From contig DATDDB010000127.1 of NCBI GenBank assembly GCA_036524005.1, forward strand, positions 1 through 22,905: a stretch of 22,905 nucleotides of DNA. Direction: 5' to 3'. Positions 1 through 7,326 of this stretch are shown here, piece by piece. Each line of letters starts with the position of its first letter. The first letter of the stretch is position 1. Both the position numbers and the translations under genes were made by a program. The stretch comes from DATDDB01 sp036524005. GTDB lineage: Bacteria > Pseudomonadota > Gammaproteobacteria > Burkholderiales > Gallionellaceae. The notes beneath the pieces were generated by a model. The model searched no databases. It saw only the letters and a program-made list of their open reading frames with translations, and had not been told where the DNA came from.

Positions 1-1
1 A

Positions 2-1168
2 TACCAGGCGGTGTTTGCATTGCAGGAGCCGCAGCTTGGCACCGGGCACGCCGTGCAGCAGGCGCTGCCGCATCTGCAGGATGGCAGCCGCACGCTGGTG
101 CTGTATGGCGACGTGCCGCTGATCCAGCACAGCACCCTGCACCATATGCAGCAGGCGGGAGACGGCCTAGTGCTGCTGACCGTGAACCTGGCGAATCCCA
201 CGGGCTACGGGCGCATCGTGCGCAATGCCGAAGGCGATGTGCGCTGCATCGTCGAGGAAAAGGACGCCACTCCGGAGCAGCGCGAAATAACCGAGGTAAA
301 CACCGGCATCCTGCTGGCGCCCACGCACAAGCTGCGCGCCTGGCTGGCCGACCTCAAGGACAATAACGCACAGCGCGAGTACTACCTCACCGATATCGTC
401 GCCATGGCCGTGGCGGATGGCATCGCGGTGCACACCGTGCAGCCCGCGCAGGCATGGGAGGTGGAAGGCATCAACAGCAAGACCCAGCTTGCCGCGCTTG
501 AACGCACCTGGCAGCATGTGCTGGCGGCGCGCCTGCTGGCGCAGGGGGTGACGCTGAATGATCCGGCGCGTCTGGATGTGCGCGGCAATCTGGTTTGCGG
601 ACGCGACGTCGAGATAGATGTCGGCTGCATTTTCGAAGGCGAGGTGCACCTCGGCCACGGCGTGCAGGTGGGCGCCTACAGCGTGCTCCGCAACAGCCGC
701 ATCGAAGCCGGCACGCGCATTGCGCCATACAGCCATATAGATGAAGCCGAAATCGGCGAACGCTGCCATATCGGCCCCTATGCCCGCATCCGCCCGGGCA
801 GCAGGTTGCGGGAAGACGTGCACATCGGCAACTTCGTCGAGGTGAAGAACAGCGAGATTGCGGCCAGCAGCAAGGCCAATCATTTGAGCTACATCGGCGA
901 CAGCAGCGTGGGTAGCCGCGTGAACGTGGGCGCAGGCACCATCACCTGCAATTACGACGGCGCCAACAAGCATCGCACCGTGATCGAGGACGACGTGTTC
1001 ATCGGTTCGGACACGCAGCTGGTGGCGCCGGTCACCGTCAAGCGCGGTGCGACCATAGGCGCGGGCTCCACCATCACGCGCGAAGCGCCCGAAGGCGAGC
1101 TGACGTTGTCGCGCAGCAAGCAGGTTACCATACCGGGCTGGAAACGTCCCCAGAAGACAAAAAAATAG
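2..1168 (+). CDS. glmU: Bifunctional GlmU (N-acetylglucosamine-1-phosphate uridyltransferase / glucosamine-1-phosphate acetyltransferase), 5' truncated by the window edge
   Basis: Makes UDP-GlcNAc from glucosamine-1-phosphate in two steps, acetylation then uridylylation, in the cytoplasm; the product feeds peptidoglycan and LPS synthesis. The reading frame is open to the left edge, and the first visible residues already belong to the uridyltransferase domain (QLGTGHAVQQAL, then YGDVPL, then GYGRIVR and VEEKDA). About 65-70 N-terminal residues are therefore missing, and the GTG at 11 is internal, not a start. The second half is the left-handed beta-helix acetyltransferase domain, with repeating hexapeptides and the catalytic-His segment KANHLSYIGD followed by VGAGTITCNYDG. 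The stop is 16 bases before glmS on the same strand, so the two are probably one operon, as in many proteobacteria. Identification is secure; only the 5' end is unseen. Confidence 0.97.
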   Translation, partial: YQAVFALQEPQLGTGHAVQQALPHLQDGSRTLVLYGDVPLIQHSTLHHMQQAGDGLVLLTVNLANPTGYGRIVRNAEGDVRCIVEEKDATPEQREITEVNTGILLAPTHKLRAWLADLKDNNAQREYYLTDIVAMAVADGIAVHTVQPAQAWEVEGINSKTQLAALERTWQHVLAARLLAQGVTLNDPARLDVRGNLVCGRDVEIDVGCIFEGEVHLGHGVQVGAYSVLRNSRIEAGTRIAPYSHIDEAEIGERCHIGPYARIRPGSRLREDVHIGNFVEVKNSEIAASSKANHLSYIGDSSVGSRVNVGAGTITCNYDGANKHRTVIEDDVFIGSDTQLVAPVTVKRGATIGAGSTITREAPEGELTLSRSKQVTIPGWKRPQKTKK

Positions 1169-1184
1169 AAAGCGAAGAAACGAC

Positions 1185-3017
1185 ATGTGCGGCATCGTAG
1201 GTGCAGTAGCGAAAAAAAACGTGGTGCCCATGCTGGTGCAGGGCTTAAGCCGCCTGGAATATCGCGGGTATGATTCGGCGGGCGTTGCCGTGCTCGGCAA
1301 GGATGAAATCCGCCGCGTGCGCGCCGTGGGCCGGGTTGCGGAGATGCAGGGCCGCGCCGACCAGGAGCACCTCACCGGCACCACGGGCATCGCCCACACG
1401 CGCTGGGCCACGCACGGCGGCGTCACCGAACTCAACGCGCACCCGCATGTTTCCCGGGGCGAGGTCGCCGTGGTGCACAACGGCATCATCGAAAACCATG
1501 AGGAGCAGCGCGCGCGCCTCAAGCAGTTGGGCTATGTGTTCGAATCCCAGACCGACACCGAGGTCATTGCCCACCTGATCCATTATTACTACACGGCAAA
1601 CCGCGACCTGTTCGCCGCCACGCGTCAGGCGACGTCCGAACTGACCGGGGCATTCGCCATCGCCGTCATTTCGCAACATGCACCGGACGAGATGGCATGC
1701 GCGCGCATGGGCTGCCCGCTGCTGATCGGCCTCGGTGACGGCGAAAACTATATCGCGTCCGACGTATCGGCACTGCTCTCCGTCACCCGCCGCGTCATTT
1801 ATCTGGAGGACGGTGACGCGGCAAGGATCACCACCCAGGGAGTGGAGCTGGTCGGACGCGACGGCAACAAGATCGAGCGGCAAGTGCATGTCAGCGACCT
1901 GTCGCTGGCCTCGCTGGAGCTGGGCCCTTACAGCCATTACATGCAGAAGGAAATCCACGAGCAGCCGCGCGCACTGACCGACACCATCGAGGCGGTAATG
2001 GACAGCAGCAGCTTTGATGTGGAATTATTCGGCGCGGAGGCTGCGGCCACCTTCGGCCAGATCGATTCCATACTGATCCTCGCCGCAGGCACCAGCTATT
2101 ATGCCGGCCTGACCGCGAAATACTGGCTGGAAAGCATTGCGCAACTGCCCACTTCGGTGGAAATCGCCAGCGAATACCGTTACCGCAGCTCGGTGCCCAA
2201 CACGCGCCAGCTCATCATCACCATCTCGCAATCGGGTGAAACGCTGGATACCATGGAAGCGCTCAAGCACGCCATGGCGCTGGGGCAGCAGCAGACCCTC
2301 TCCATCTGCAATGTGCAGGAAAGCGCCATTCCGCGCGCCTCCAAGCTGGTGTTCTATACCCGCGCCGGGGCCGAGATCGGCGTGGCCTCGACCAAGGCAT
2401 TCACCACACAACTGGTTGCCCTGTTCATTCTCGCCGCCACGCTGGCCAAGCAGCGCAAGCTGCTGGACAAGCAGCAGGAGCAGGCAATGCTGGCCGCCTT
2501 GCGTCAGATACCCGGCAGCGTGCAGCATGCGCTCAACCTGGAACCGCAGATACGCGAGTGGGCCAAGTCCTTTGCCGACAAGCAGCATGCGCTGTTCCTG
2601 GGGCGCGGCATACACTACCCGATCGCGCTGGAGGGCGCGCTTAAGCTCAAGGAAATCTCGTACATCCACGCCGAGGCCTATCCTGCGGGCGAGCTCAAGC
2701 ACGGCCCGCTGGCGCTGGTGGACAACAACATGCCGGTGGTGGTCATCGCGCCGAACGATGCGCTGCTGGAAAAAGTGAAATCCAACATGCAGGAAGTGCG
2801 CGCGCGCGGCGGGCAGGTGTACGTGTTTGCCGATCTCGACAGCAATTTCAGCGCAAGCGAAGGCGTGCATGTCATCCGCACCCCGCGCCACGTCGGCGTG
2901 CTCTCCCCCATCCTGCACTCCATTCCGGTGCAATTGCTCGCCTACCACGCCGCCCTGCTCAAGGGCACGGATGTGGACAAACCAAGAAACCTAGCCAAAT
3001 CGGTGACGGTGGAATAA
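1185..3017 (+). CDS. glmS: Glutamine--fructose-6-phosphate aminotransferase (isomerising), GlmS
   Basis: Converts fructose-6-phosphate and glutamine to glucosamine-6-phosphate, the first committed step of amino-sugar synthesis. The 610-residue length is normal for the family. The protein begins MCGIVG, so Cys2 is the N-terminal nucleophile of the class II glutaminase domain, with HTRWATHG and HNGIIENH following. Two SIS sugar-isomerase domains fill the rest (ISQSGETLDT; EGALKLKEISYIHAEAYPAGELKHGP). It ends in the conserved tail PRNLAKSVTVE. The DNA for that tail is the classical TnsD/attTn7 recognition region, and here its first part is also one arm of a perfect 15-bp inverted repeat reaching past the stop codon (2978-2992 with 3037-3051). 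A weak purine-rich GAAGAAA precedes the ATG. Co-transcription with glmU is likely. The gene is intact. Confidence 0.98.
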   Translation: MCGIVGAVAKKNVVPMLVQGLSRLEYRGYDSAGVAVLGKDEIRRVRAVGRVAEMQGRADQEHLTGTTGIAHTRWATHGGVTELNAHPHVSRGEVAVVHNGIIENHEEQRARLKQLGYVFESQTDTEVIAHLIHYYYTANRDLFAATRQATSELTGAFAIAVISQHAPDEMACARMGCPLLIGLGDGENYIASDVSALLSVTRRVIYLEDGDAARITTQGVELVGRDGNKIERQVHVSDLSLASLELGPYSHYMQKEIHEQPRALTDTIEAVMDSSSFDVELFGAEAAATFGQIDSILILAAGTSYYAGLTAKYWLESIAQLPTSVEIASEYRYRSSVPNTRQLIITISQSGETLDTMEALKHAMALGQQQTLSICNVQESAIPRASKLVFYTRAGAEIGVASTKAFTTQLVALFILAATLAKQRKLLDKQQEQAMLAALRQIPGSVQHALNLEPQIREWAKSFADKQHALFLGRGIHYPIALEGALKLKEISYIHAEAYPAGELKHGPLALVDNNMPVVVIAPNDALLEKVKSNMQEVRARGGQVYVFADLDSNFSASEGVHVIRTPRHVGVLSPILHSIPVQLLAYHAALLKGTDVDKPRNLAKSVTVE

Positions 3018-3284
3018 TCGCCTATGGCTGATGGCGAGGTTTCTTGGTTTGCGGGGAAGGCTAACTTGCGCAGCAAGTTAAGCACGCAGTGCGGCCGCAA
3101 CCACAAACGCGTCAAATCTCGCTAAATCAGTCACGGTGGAGTGACTGATTTAGCTTGCGGCTTGCGGCGCAGGCCAACCTGCGATGCAGGTTAGGCAAGT
3201 CGTGCGGCCGTAACTACAAGCCAGGAAAGTCGCGAAATCGGTAACGGTGGAATAGTCGCCGGCTTTCGAGTTCCTGGTTTGCGG
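2978..3284. repeat. Tandem structured repeats copying the glmS 3' end (attTn7-like core, three copies)
   Basis: The gap between glmS and the next gene is filled by two full units and one partial unit. Each carries the 17-base core AAATCGGTGACGGTGGA or a variant: 2997-3013 (inside glmS), 3124-3140 (2 mismatches) and 3235-3251 (1 mismatch), spaced 127 and 111 bases. Each core is enclosed in an inverted repeat. Unit 1 pairs 2978-2992 with 3037-3051 (15/15). Unit 2 pairs 3121-3134 with 3141-3154 (14/14, 6-base loop). Unit 3 pairs CAAGCCAGGAA at 3218-3228 with TTCCTGGTTTG at 3271-3281 (10 Watson-Crick pairs and one G-T). Units 1 and 2 also share a small hairpin (3062-3080; 3176-3192) and a tail GCGGCCG(C/T)AAC(C/T)ACAA. 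No credible ORF lies here. Known: the glmS 3' end is the Tn7 target. Inferred: the array is a footprint of repeated insertion, or a palindromic element that captured the glmS tail. Confidence 0.8.
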
Positions 3285-3320
3285 CATAGAACTAAGGGAG
3301 CAAGGGTTGTAATTCACCAA

Positions 3321-3349
3321 TTACTATAAACAGGGTGTAATTATAGTAA
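3321..3349. other. AT-rich 9-bp inverted repeat downstream of the FkbM-like gene
   Basis: TTACTATAA (3321-3329) and TTATAGTAA (3341-3349) are exact reverse complements around an 11-base loop. The hairpin lies just past the stop codon of the minus-strand methyltransferase gene and could mark its transcript end, but the stem is AT-only apart from one G-C pair and no clear U-run follows on either strand. A TGTAATT direct repeat (3308-3314 and 3336-3342) overlaps it. It might equally be an end of the imported segment. Confidence 0.35.
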
Positions 3350-3357
3350 GTCGTTGT

Positions 3358-4269
3358 TCAATCAAGAGTTCGATCTTTTGCCTGAATCTTTTTTGTGAGA
3401 TGACTAATCACTATTTTCGGAAAATGAGGAAATAAGAAACACCCCAGTAGAGCTTTTTTTAAGGTGCTGTAATCACAAGCGCAGATTCGAAGAAATTTAG
3501 GTAAGAATTGAATTTTTGACAAGGGAACTTCTAATCCATGCCAGGCAAGATCTATGGCATCTTTGTTCGATAGAATGGTTCCGTCATACCCAACAAAAAT
3601 ATACTGTGGATCGTTTCCTTGAGGATTTAGGTCTTCAAGTTTTGGTGTGGTATTGATGACAAATTTTGTTAAATCATTTCTCACCAAAATCAAATTACAG
3701 CTAACTACGGAAACAAGGTCGTATCCTTTCTCACGTGCTAACCTGGAAATCGCCTTGGCACTGGAGCCTTGTTTGATGAGGAAATCTTTGGGTTGAACAA
3801 AATCTACAGCATTAGGAATTGTTGGATTAAATTCAATGCATATAATTTTTGGCCTGTATTTCTTAAGGCTATCAAAAATATGGTAATCAACCCCATCGAT
3901 GTCAATCGACAAGAAATCGAAATCATGTGGTATCGGTGTATCTGATAACACATCATCAAGCGTATTTTTTCCTTCAAAACTAATAAAGCGACAAATTTTT
4001 ATTACATTTTCTTGGGGTAAGTTTTTTTTGAGTTGCTCAACCCTTTTGGGGTCGCCCTCAATCAAAATGGCACTGTAACCTTCCTCGCGTATTAACTTAC
4101 AGGTATTTGATAAGTGAACACCGTCCCACGCCCCAAACTCAACACACCATTTATCGAGATTTGATTGCTTTGAAATTCGATGAAGAATCTCAGCAATAAC
4201 TCCATCCTCCCCGTTTTGAGAGTAGGTGTTTTGCTGAAATTCAGACAACTCGTTTAATTTGCTTGTCAT
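3358..4269 (-). CDS. FkbM-like SAM-dependent methyltransferase, probably horizontally acquired
   Basis: A 303-residue protein with a class I methyltransferase fold of the FkbM-like type. The N-terminus has YSQNGEDG (about residues 16-23), then the SAM-binding glycine motif EFGAWDG (44-50) and the acidic strand-2 end ILIEGD (about 66-71). A second acidic motif, SIDIDGVDYHIF, lies near residue 125, and CIEFNPT comes shortly after. Relatives often O-methylate sugars or other small molecules, but the substrate cannot be read here. No signal peptide or clear membrane helix is seen. The ATG is 9 bases after the ubiB stop, same strand, with a weak AGAGAAA upstream. Its DNA is strikingly AT-rich, with many TTT and AAA runs, against its GC-rich neighbours on both sides. 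Together with its position beside the glmS 3' end this suggests transfer. It may simply be read through from the ubi transcript. Confidence 0.75.
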   Translation of the reverse strand: MTSKLNELSEFQQNTYSQNGEDGVIAEILHRISKQSNLDKWCVEFGAWDGVHLSNTCKLIREEGYSAILIEGDPKRVEQLKKNLPQENVIKICRFISFEGKNTLDDVLSDTPIPHDFDFLSIDIDGVDYHIFDSLKKYRPKIICIEFNPTIPNAVDFVQPKDFLIKQGSSAKAISRLAREKGYDLVSVVSCNLILVRNDLTKFVINTTPKLEDLNPQGNDPQYIFVGYDGTILSNKDAIDLAWHGLEVPLSKIQFLPKFLRICACDYSTLKKALLGCFLFPHFPKIVISHLTKKIQAKDRTLD

Positions 4270-4278
4270 TACATTTCT

Positions 4279-5829
4279 CTAAATCTGATTGGGGACCAAC
4301 GCCATGAACCAAAGCGTACCGATCAGCGCGATGGCGGCGAAGGCAATGACTGTCAGCCATAGATTGCGCCGTTGCTGCTGTCTAAGCAGTTCTACCATCA
4401 CCAGCTCCAGCTTGTCCGTGTCCAGCGCAATCAGGCGTTCATGGATCAGACGCGGCAGCTGCGGCAGCAGCGTTGCGTAGTGCGGGGCCTCGGCCTTGAG
4501 CGACTTGATAAAACCGCGCCAGCCGACCTGCTCGCGCATCCAGCGTTCCAGCCAAGGCTTGGCAGTCTTCCATAGGTCCAGTTCGGGATAGAGTTGGCGT
4601 CCCAGCCCTTCCACGTTGAGCAGGGTTTTTTGCAGCAGCACCAGTTGCGGCTGGATTTCGATGCCGAAGCGGCGTGAAACCTGGAACAGGCGCAGCAGGA
4701 TGCGGCCAAAAGAAATTTCGCGCAGTGGCCGGTCGAAAATCGGTTCGCAAACCGAGCGGATGGCCGCCTCCAGTTCGTCCACCCGCGTTTCCTTCGGCGC
4801 CCAGCCCGACTCGATATGTACTTCGGCCACCCGCCGGTAATCGCGGCGGAAAAAAGCAATGAAATTCTGTGCGAGGTAATGCTTGTCGATGTCGGTCAGC
4901 GTGCCCATGATGCCGAAATCCAGGGCAATGTAGCGGCCGTCGCGCCCCACCAGCACGTTGCCGGGGTGCATGTCGGCATGAAAAAAGGCGTCGCGGAACA
5001 CCTGGGTGTAGAAAATCTCCACGCCGTGCTCGGCCAGCAGCTTCAGGTCAACACCGGCTTCGCGCAATGCGGCAACCTGGCTGACCGGTATGCCCTCCAT
5101 GCGCTCCATCACCATCACCTCGGTGTCGCACCAGTCCCAATACACTTCGGGTACGCTAAGCAAGCCGGAGCCGGCAAAATTGCGCCTGAGCTGGCTGGCA
5201 TTGGCGGCCTCGCGCATCAGGTCAAGTTCCTCGTGCAGATGCTTGTCGAATTCCGCCACCACCTCGCGCGGCTTAAGGCGCCTGCCGTCTTCCCACCAGC
5301 GCTCGATCAGGCTGGCGCAAATCTCCAGCAAGGCCACATCATGTTCAATCACCGTCTCGATGCCGGGGCGCAGAATCTTGACCGCGACCGCCTTGCCGCC
5401 ATGCGCGCCGCCGGGCGGCAGCACCGCGAAGTGAACCTGCGCCACCGAGGCGCTGGCGATCGGGATTTCGTCAAAGCTCTGGAAGACCTCGTGCAGCCGC
5501 CTCTGATATATGCGCTCCAGCAATGCAATGGCTTGCGTAGTGGGAAATGGCGGGACCTGGTCCTGCAGCCTGGCGAGCTCATCGGCGATGTCGGTTGGCA
5601 GCAAATCGCGCCGGGTTGACAGCACCTGGCCGAATTTGACGAATATCGGCCCCAGGCTTTCCAGCGCCAGGCGCAGACGCTCGGCACGCGGGGCGCGGGT
5701 ATTCCGGAAAAACAGCAGGATATTGAGCGGTGTGCGCATCCAGCGGGTGCGCTGGTGCGCAAGCAGGAACTCGTCCAGCCCGAAGCGCAACACCACAAAC
5801 ATGATTTTAAGCAGGCGGAGCAGGCGCAT
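4279..5829 (-). CDS. ubiB: UbiB, ABC1/ADCK-type atypical kinase required for ubiquinone biosynthesis
   Basis: Membrane-associated atypical kinase/ATPase that supports the aerobic ubiquinone pathway; its exact catalytic role is still debated. The 516-residue length fits the family. The diagnostic KxGQ motif is at residues 65-68 (KFGQ, followed by VLSTRRDLLP). VKILRPG marks the nucleotide-binding lysine, HADMHPGN the catalytic loop (about residue 285), and ALDFGIMG the metal-binding DFG-like motif. A hydrophobic C-terminal segment (about 487-512) is the usual membrane anchor. The ATG at 5829 directly abuts the ubiJ TAG (5830-5832), so translation is probably coupled and the two belong to one operon. 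The gene is intact. Confidence 0.96.
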   Translation of the reverse strand: MRLLRLLKIMFVVLRFGLDEFLLAHQRTRWMRTPLNILLFFRNTRAPRAERLRLALESLGPIFVKFGQVLSTRRDLLPTDIADELARLQDQVPPFPTTQAIALLERIYQRRLHEVFQSFDEIPIASASVAQVHFAVLPPGGAHGGKAVAVKILRPGIETVIEHDVALLEICASLIERWWEDGRRLKPREVVAEFDKHLHEELDLMREAANASQLRRNFAGSGLLSVPEVYWDWCDTEVMVMERMEGIPVSQVAALREAGVDLKLLAEHGVEIFYTQVFRDAFFHADMHPGNVLVGRDGRYIALDFGIMGTLTDIDKHYLAQNFIAFFRRDYRRVAEVHIESGWAPKETRVDELEAAIRSVCEPIFDRPLREISFGRILLRLFQVSRRFGIEIQPQLVLLQKTLLNVEGLGRQLYPELDLWKTAKPWLERWMREQVGWRGFIKSLKAEAPHYATLLPQLPRLIHERLIALDTDKLELVMVELLRQQQRRNLWLTVIAFAAIALIGTLWFMALVPNQI

Positions 5830-6405
5830 CTACCCTGCCTTGGAGATTCGATTGATACGCTGTTCCAGGGCGTCGATCGAGTCTTGCAGGCGAACCACGC
5901 CTTGCGAAAAGGCTGCAATCTGCCGGGGGGTGGCAATGAGCGGGCGCTCCTCGGTCCAGTATTCTGCCAGCGCCTGCGAGAGGCGGAGTGCGTTGCCGCG
6001 CACCTGGCGGTGCGTGCCTTCAATAAACTGGACGATGCGCTCGGCAGCGATGTCGCCCGTAACCCGGCTCAGGTCGTCGGCGGCATCCCAGCGCAAATTG
6101 CGCACAAGAAAAAATATCTCCTCGACAAGTGCCGTATCGCCCGAGTGCCCGATCAGTTCCAGCGCTGACTCGTCCTGCAGCGCCAGGCGCGGCAGCAGGG
6201 CGGGCGGGATGGTGCAGGTGGCATCCGCGCTGGCATCCGGTGATGCAAGGAGCAGCGAGCCGTCGTGCTGTATGGTGCAGGCAAAAGAAAACGGCAGCAG
6301 GTTGAAGCGGGCCGTCTTGCCGCTGAATTTTGCCAGCCTGGGCAATGCCCAACCGCTCTGCGCAAGCAGATGGTTGAGCATGGCGACGGCCGGCTGCTGC
6401 AGCAT
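5830..6405 (-). CDS. ubiJ: UbiJ, SCP2-domain ubiquinone biosynthesis accessory factor
   Basis: Lipid-binding accessory protein of the ubiquinone biosynthesis complex, working with UbiK and the Ubi hydroxylases. The N-terminal half is an SCP2-like domain (ARFNLLPFSFACTI, then DATCTIPPALLPRLAL, then LELIGHSGDTALVEEIFFL). The C-terminal third has the UbiJ layout: DLSRVTGDIAAERIVQFIE, EYWTEERPLIATPRQIAAF and a coiled-coil end, VVRLQDSIDALEQRINRI. I chose the ATG at 6405 (MLQQPAVAMLNHLL, 191 aa), which follows the previous TGA by 2 bases. A start 12 codons upstream (6441) is open but would overlap the upstream gene by 34 bases and adds a tail not expected for the family. Its place just before ubiB supports the call. 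Confidence 0.85.
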   Translation of the reverse strand: MLQQPAVAMLNHLLAQSGWALPRLAKFSGKTARFNLLPFSFACTIQHDGSLLLASPDASADATCTIPPALLPRLALQDESALELIGHSGDTALVEEIFFLVRNLRWDAADDLSRVTGDIAAERIVQFIEGTHRQVRGNALRLSQALAEYWTEERPLIATPRQIAAFSQGVVRLQDSIDALEQRINRISKAG

Positions 6406-6407
6406 GG

Positions 6408-7232
6408 TCAGGACAGCTGCTGGATGCCCGCGAGCAGCCATACGGCCTTGTCGTCGCGCAGATTCTTCTGCACGTGCCAGACCTCGTCGAAATTCTCCGG
6501 TGCGCCATTGTTCTCGCGCAGCTGGCCGGTCATGCGCACGCTGGCGATGGCGTAGTCGCCCTCGTTCGACACTTCCAGCAGTGCCGTGTCCAGCGACAGG
6601 ACATCGGTGCGCTGCGGCGTGTTGTCGCGTTCACGGATCTGCATGGAGATTTCGGCGAACATTTCCGGTGTGGTGTATTCGCGGATGTCGTCCAAATCCT
6701 TGCGGTCGTTTGCGGCCTGCAGGCGGATGAAGGATGTCTTGGCGCTGCGCAGGAAGGCATCCACGGGGAAATCCGCCGGGATGTTGCTGTTGGGCGCCGC
6801 GCCCTGGCTGCCGGACAAAGGCTGCTGCACGGGTTGCGGCTCGTGATATGGTGCGCCGGCCCCGGCGTATTGGGTGGCAGCTTGTTCCTTGCGGCGGAAC
6901 ATGGATACCAGGAACATCAGCAGCATGGCGCCAGCCACGAGCATCAGCAGCATGCCCATGCCCTCCCCCAGGCCCAGGCTGGAGAACAGCGCAGCCAGGC
7001 CCAGGCCGGCAGCAAGACCGGCCAGGGGACCCAGCCATCTATTGCCTGCGGGCGCGGCGGGCTGTGCGGGTGCGCCAGGCTTGGCGGGGGCTGCCTGTTG
7101 CGTTTGCTGCGGGCTGATGGAGCGCTGCTTGCCTGTGCTGCTGCCGCCGCCGAAGCGCTTGGCTTCGGCAGGGGCGGAAATGAAGCTTAGACAGGTCAGG
7201 AAAACGGCCACTAGCAGAATAAAGCGTTTCAT
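6408..7232 (-). CDS. Tim44-like domain protein with signal peptide and membrane segment
   Basis: A 274-residue protein. It starts with a clear signal peptide (MKRFILLVAVFLTCLSF..., ending APAEA) and continues with a low-complexity Q/P/A linker. A glycine-rich hydrophobic stretch follows (LAGLAAGLGLAALF, then MGMLLMLVAGAMLLMFLV) up to FRRKE, then a second linker. The C-terminal Tim44-like domain runs from FPVDAFLRSAKTSFIRLQAA through YTTPEMFAEI to the end (DEVWHVQKNL, WLLAGIQQL). The fold is shared with mitochondrial Tim44 and NTF2-like proteins; the bacterial function is unknown. I start at the ATG at 7232 because GAGGAA sits 5 bases before it; an in-frame start at 7277 would add 15 residues ahead of the signal peptide. 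The stop is 2 bases before ubiJ, so it probably shares an operon with ubiJ and ubiB. Confidence 0.85.
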   Translation of the reverse strand: MKRFILLVAVFLTCLSFISAPAEAKRFGGGSSTGKQRSISPQQTQQAAPAKPGAPAQPAAPAGNRWLGPLAGLAAGLGLAALFSSLGLGEGMGMLLMLVAGAMLLMFLVSMFRRKEQAATQYAGAGAPYHEPQPVQQPLSGSQGAAPNSNIPADFPVDAFLRSAKTSFIRLQAANDRKDLDDIREYTTPEMFAEISMQIRERDNTPQRTDVLSLDTALLEVSNEGDYAIASVRMTGQLRENNGAPENFDEVWHVQKNLRDDKAVWLLAGIQQLS

Positions 7233-7260
7233 GCATTCCTCAACGGTTGGGGTTAAACAA

Positions 7261-7276
7261 GGCGGTAAGTATAGCA
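7261..7276 (-). promoter_or_regulatory. Candidate extended -10 promoter for the Tim44-ubiJ-ubiB operon
   Basis: On the minus strand TGCTATACT reads 7276-7268, an extended -10 (TGn followed by TATACT, one mismatch to TATAAT). Transcription would begin near 7261, leaving about 30 bases of leader to the ATG at 7232. No good -35 is visible, which extended -10 promoters can tolerate. Not tested. Confidence 0.4.
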
Positions 7277-7280
7277 AAGC

Positions 7281-7315
7281 GCGCGCCCCGCCCGGGTATT
7301 TTGAGCGGGGTGCGC
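7281..7315. other. GC-rich hairpin between the LOG gene and the Tim44 gene
   Basis: GCGCGCCCCGC (7281-7291) pairs with GCGGGGTGCGC (7305-7315): 11 bp including one G-T wobble, 13-base loop. It lies just downstream of the minus-strand LOG gene and would be a strong stem in that transcript. The sequence after it on that strand (GCTTTGCTAT) has no real U-run, so intrinsic termination is doubtful. It may instead act as an RNA-stability or pause hairpin. Confidence 0.4.
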
Positions 7316-7326
7316 AGCAGGGAATG

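Noticed and set aside
1169..1184. glmS ribozyme/riboswitch upstream of glmS
   Set aside because: Only 16 bases separate glmU and glmS; there is no room for the ribozyme, which is a Gram-positive feature in any case.
167..1522. Long minus-strand open frame across glmU and glmS
   Set aside because: Antisense shadow of two clear, well-known genes in GC-rich DNA; low-complexity Ala/His/Val-rich product with no motif.
3018..3290. CRISPR array
   Set aside because: The repeats are long, diverged and internally palindromic over their whole length, with no uniform repeat-spacer pattern and no cas genes.
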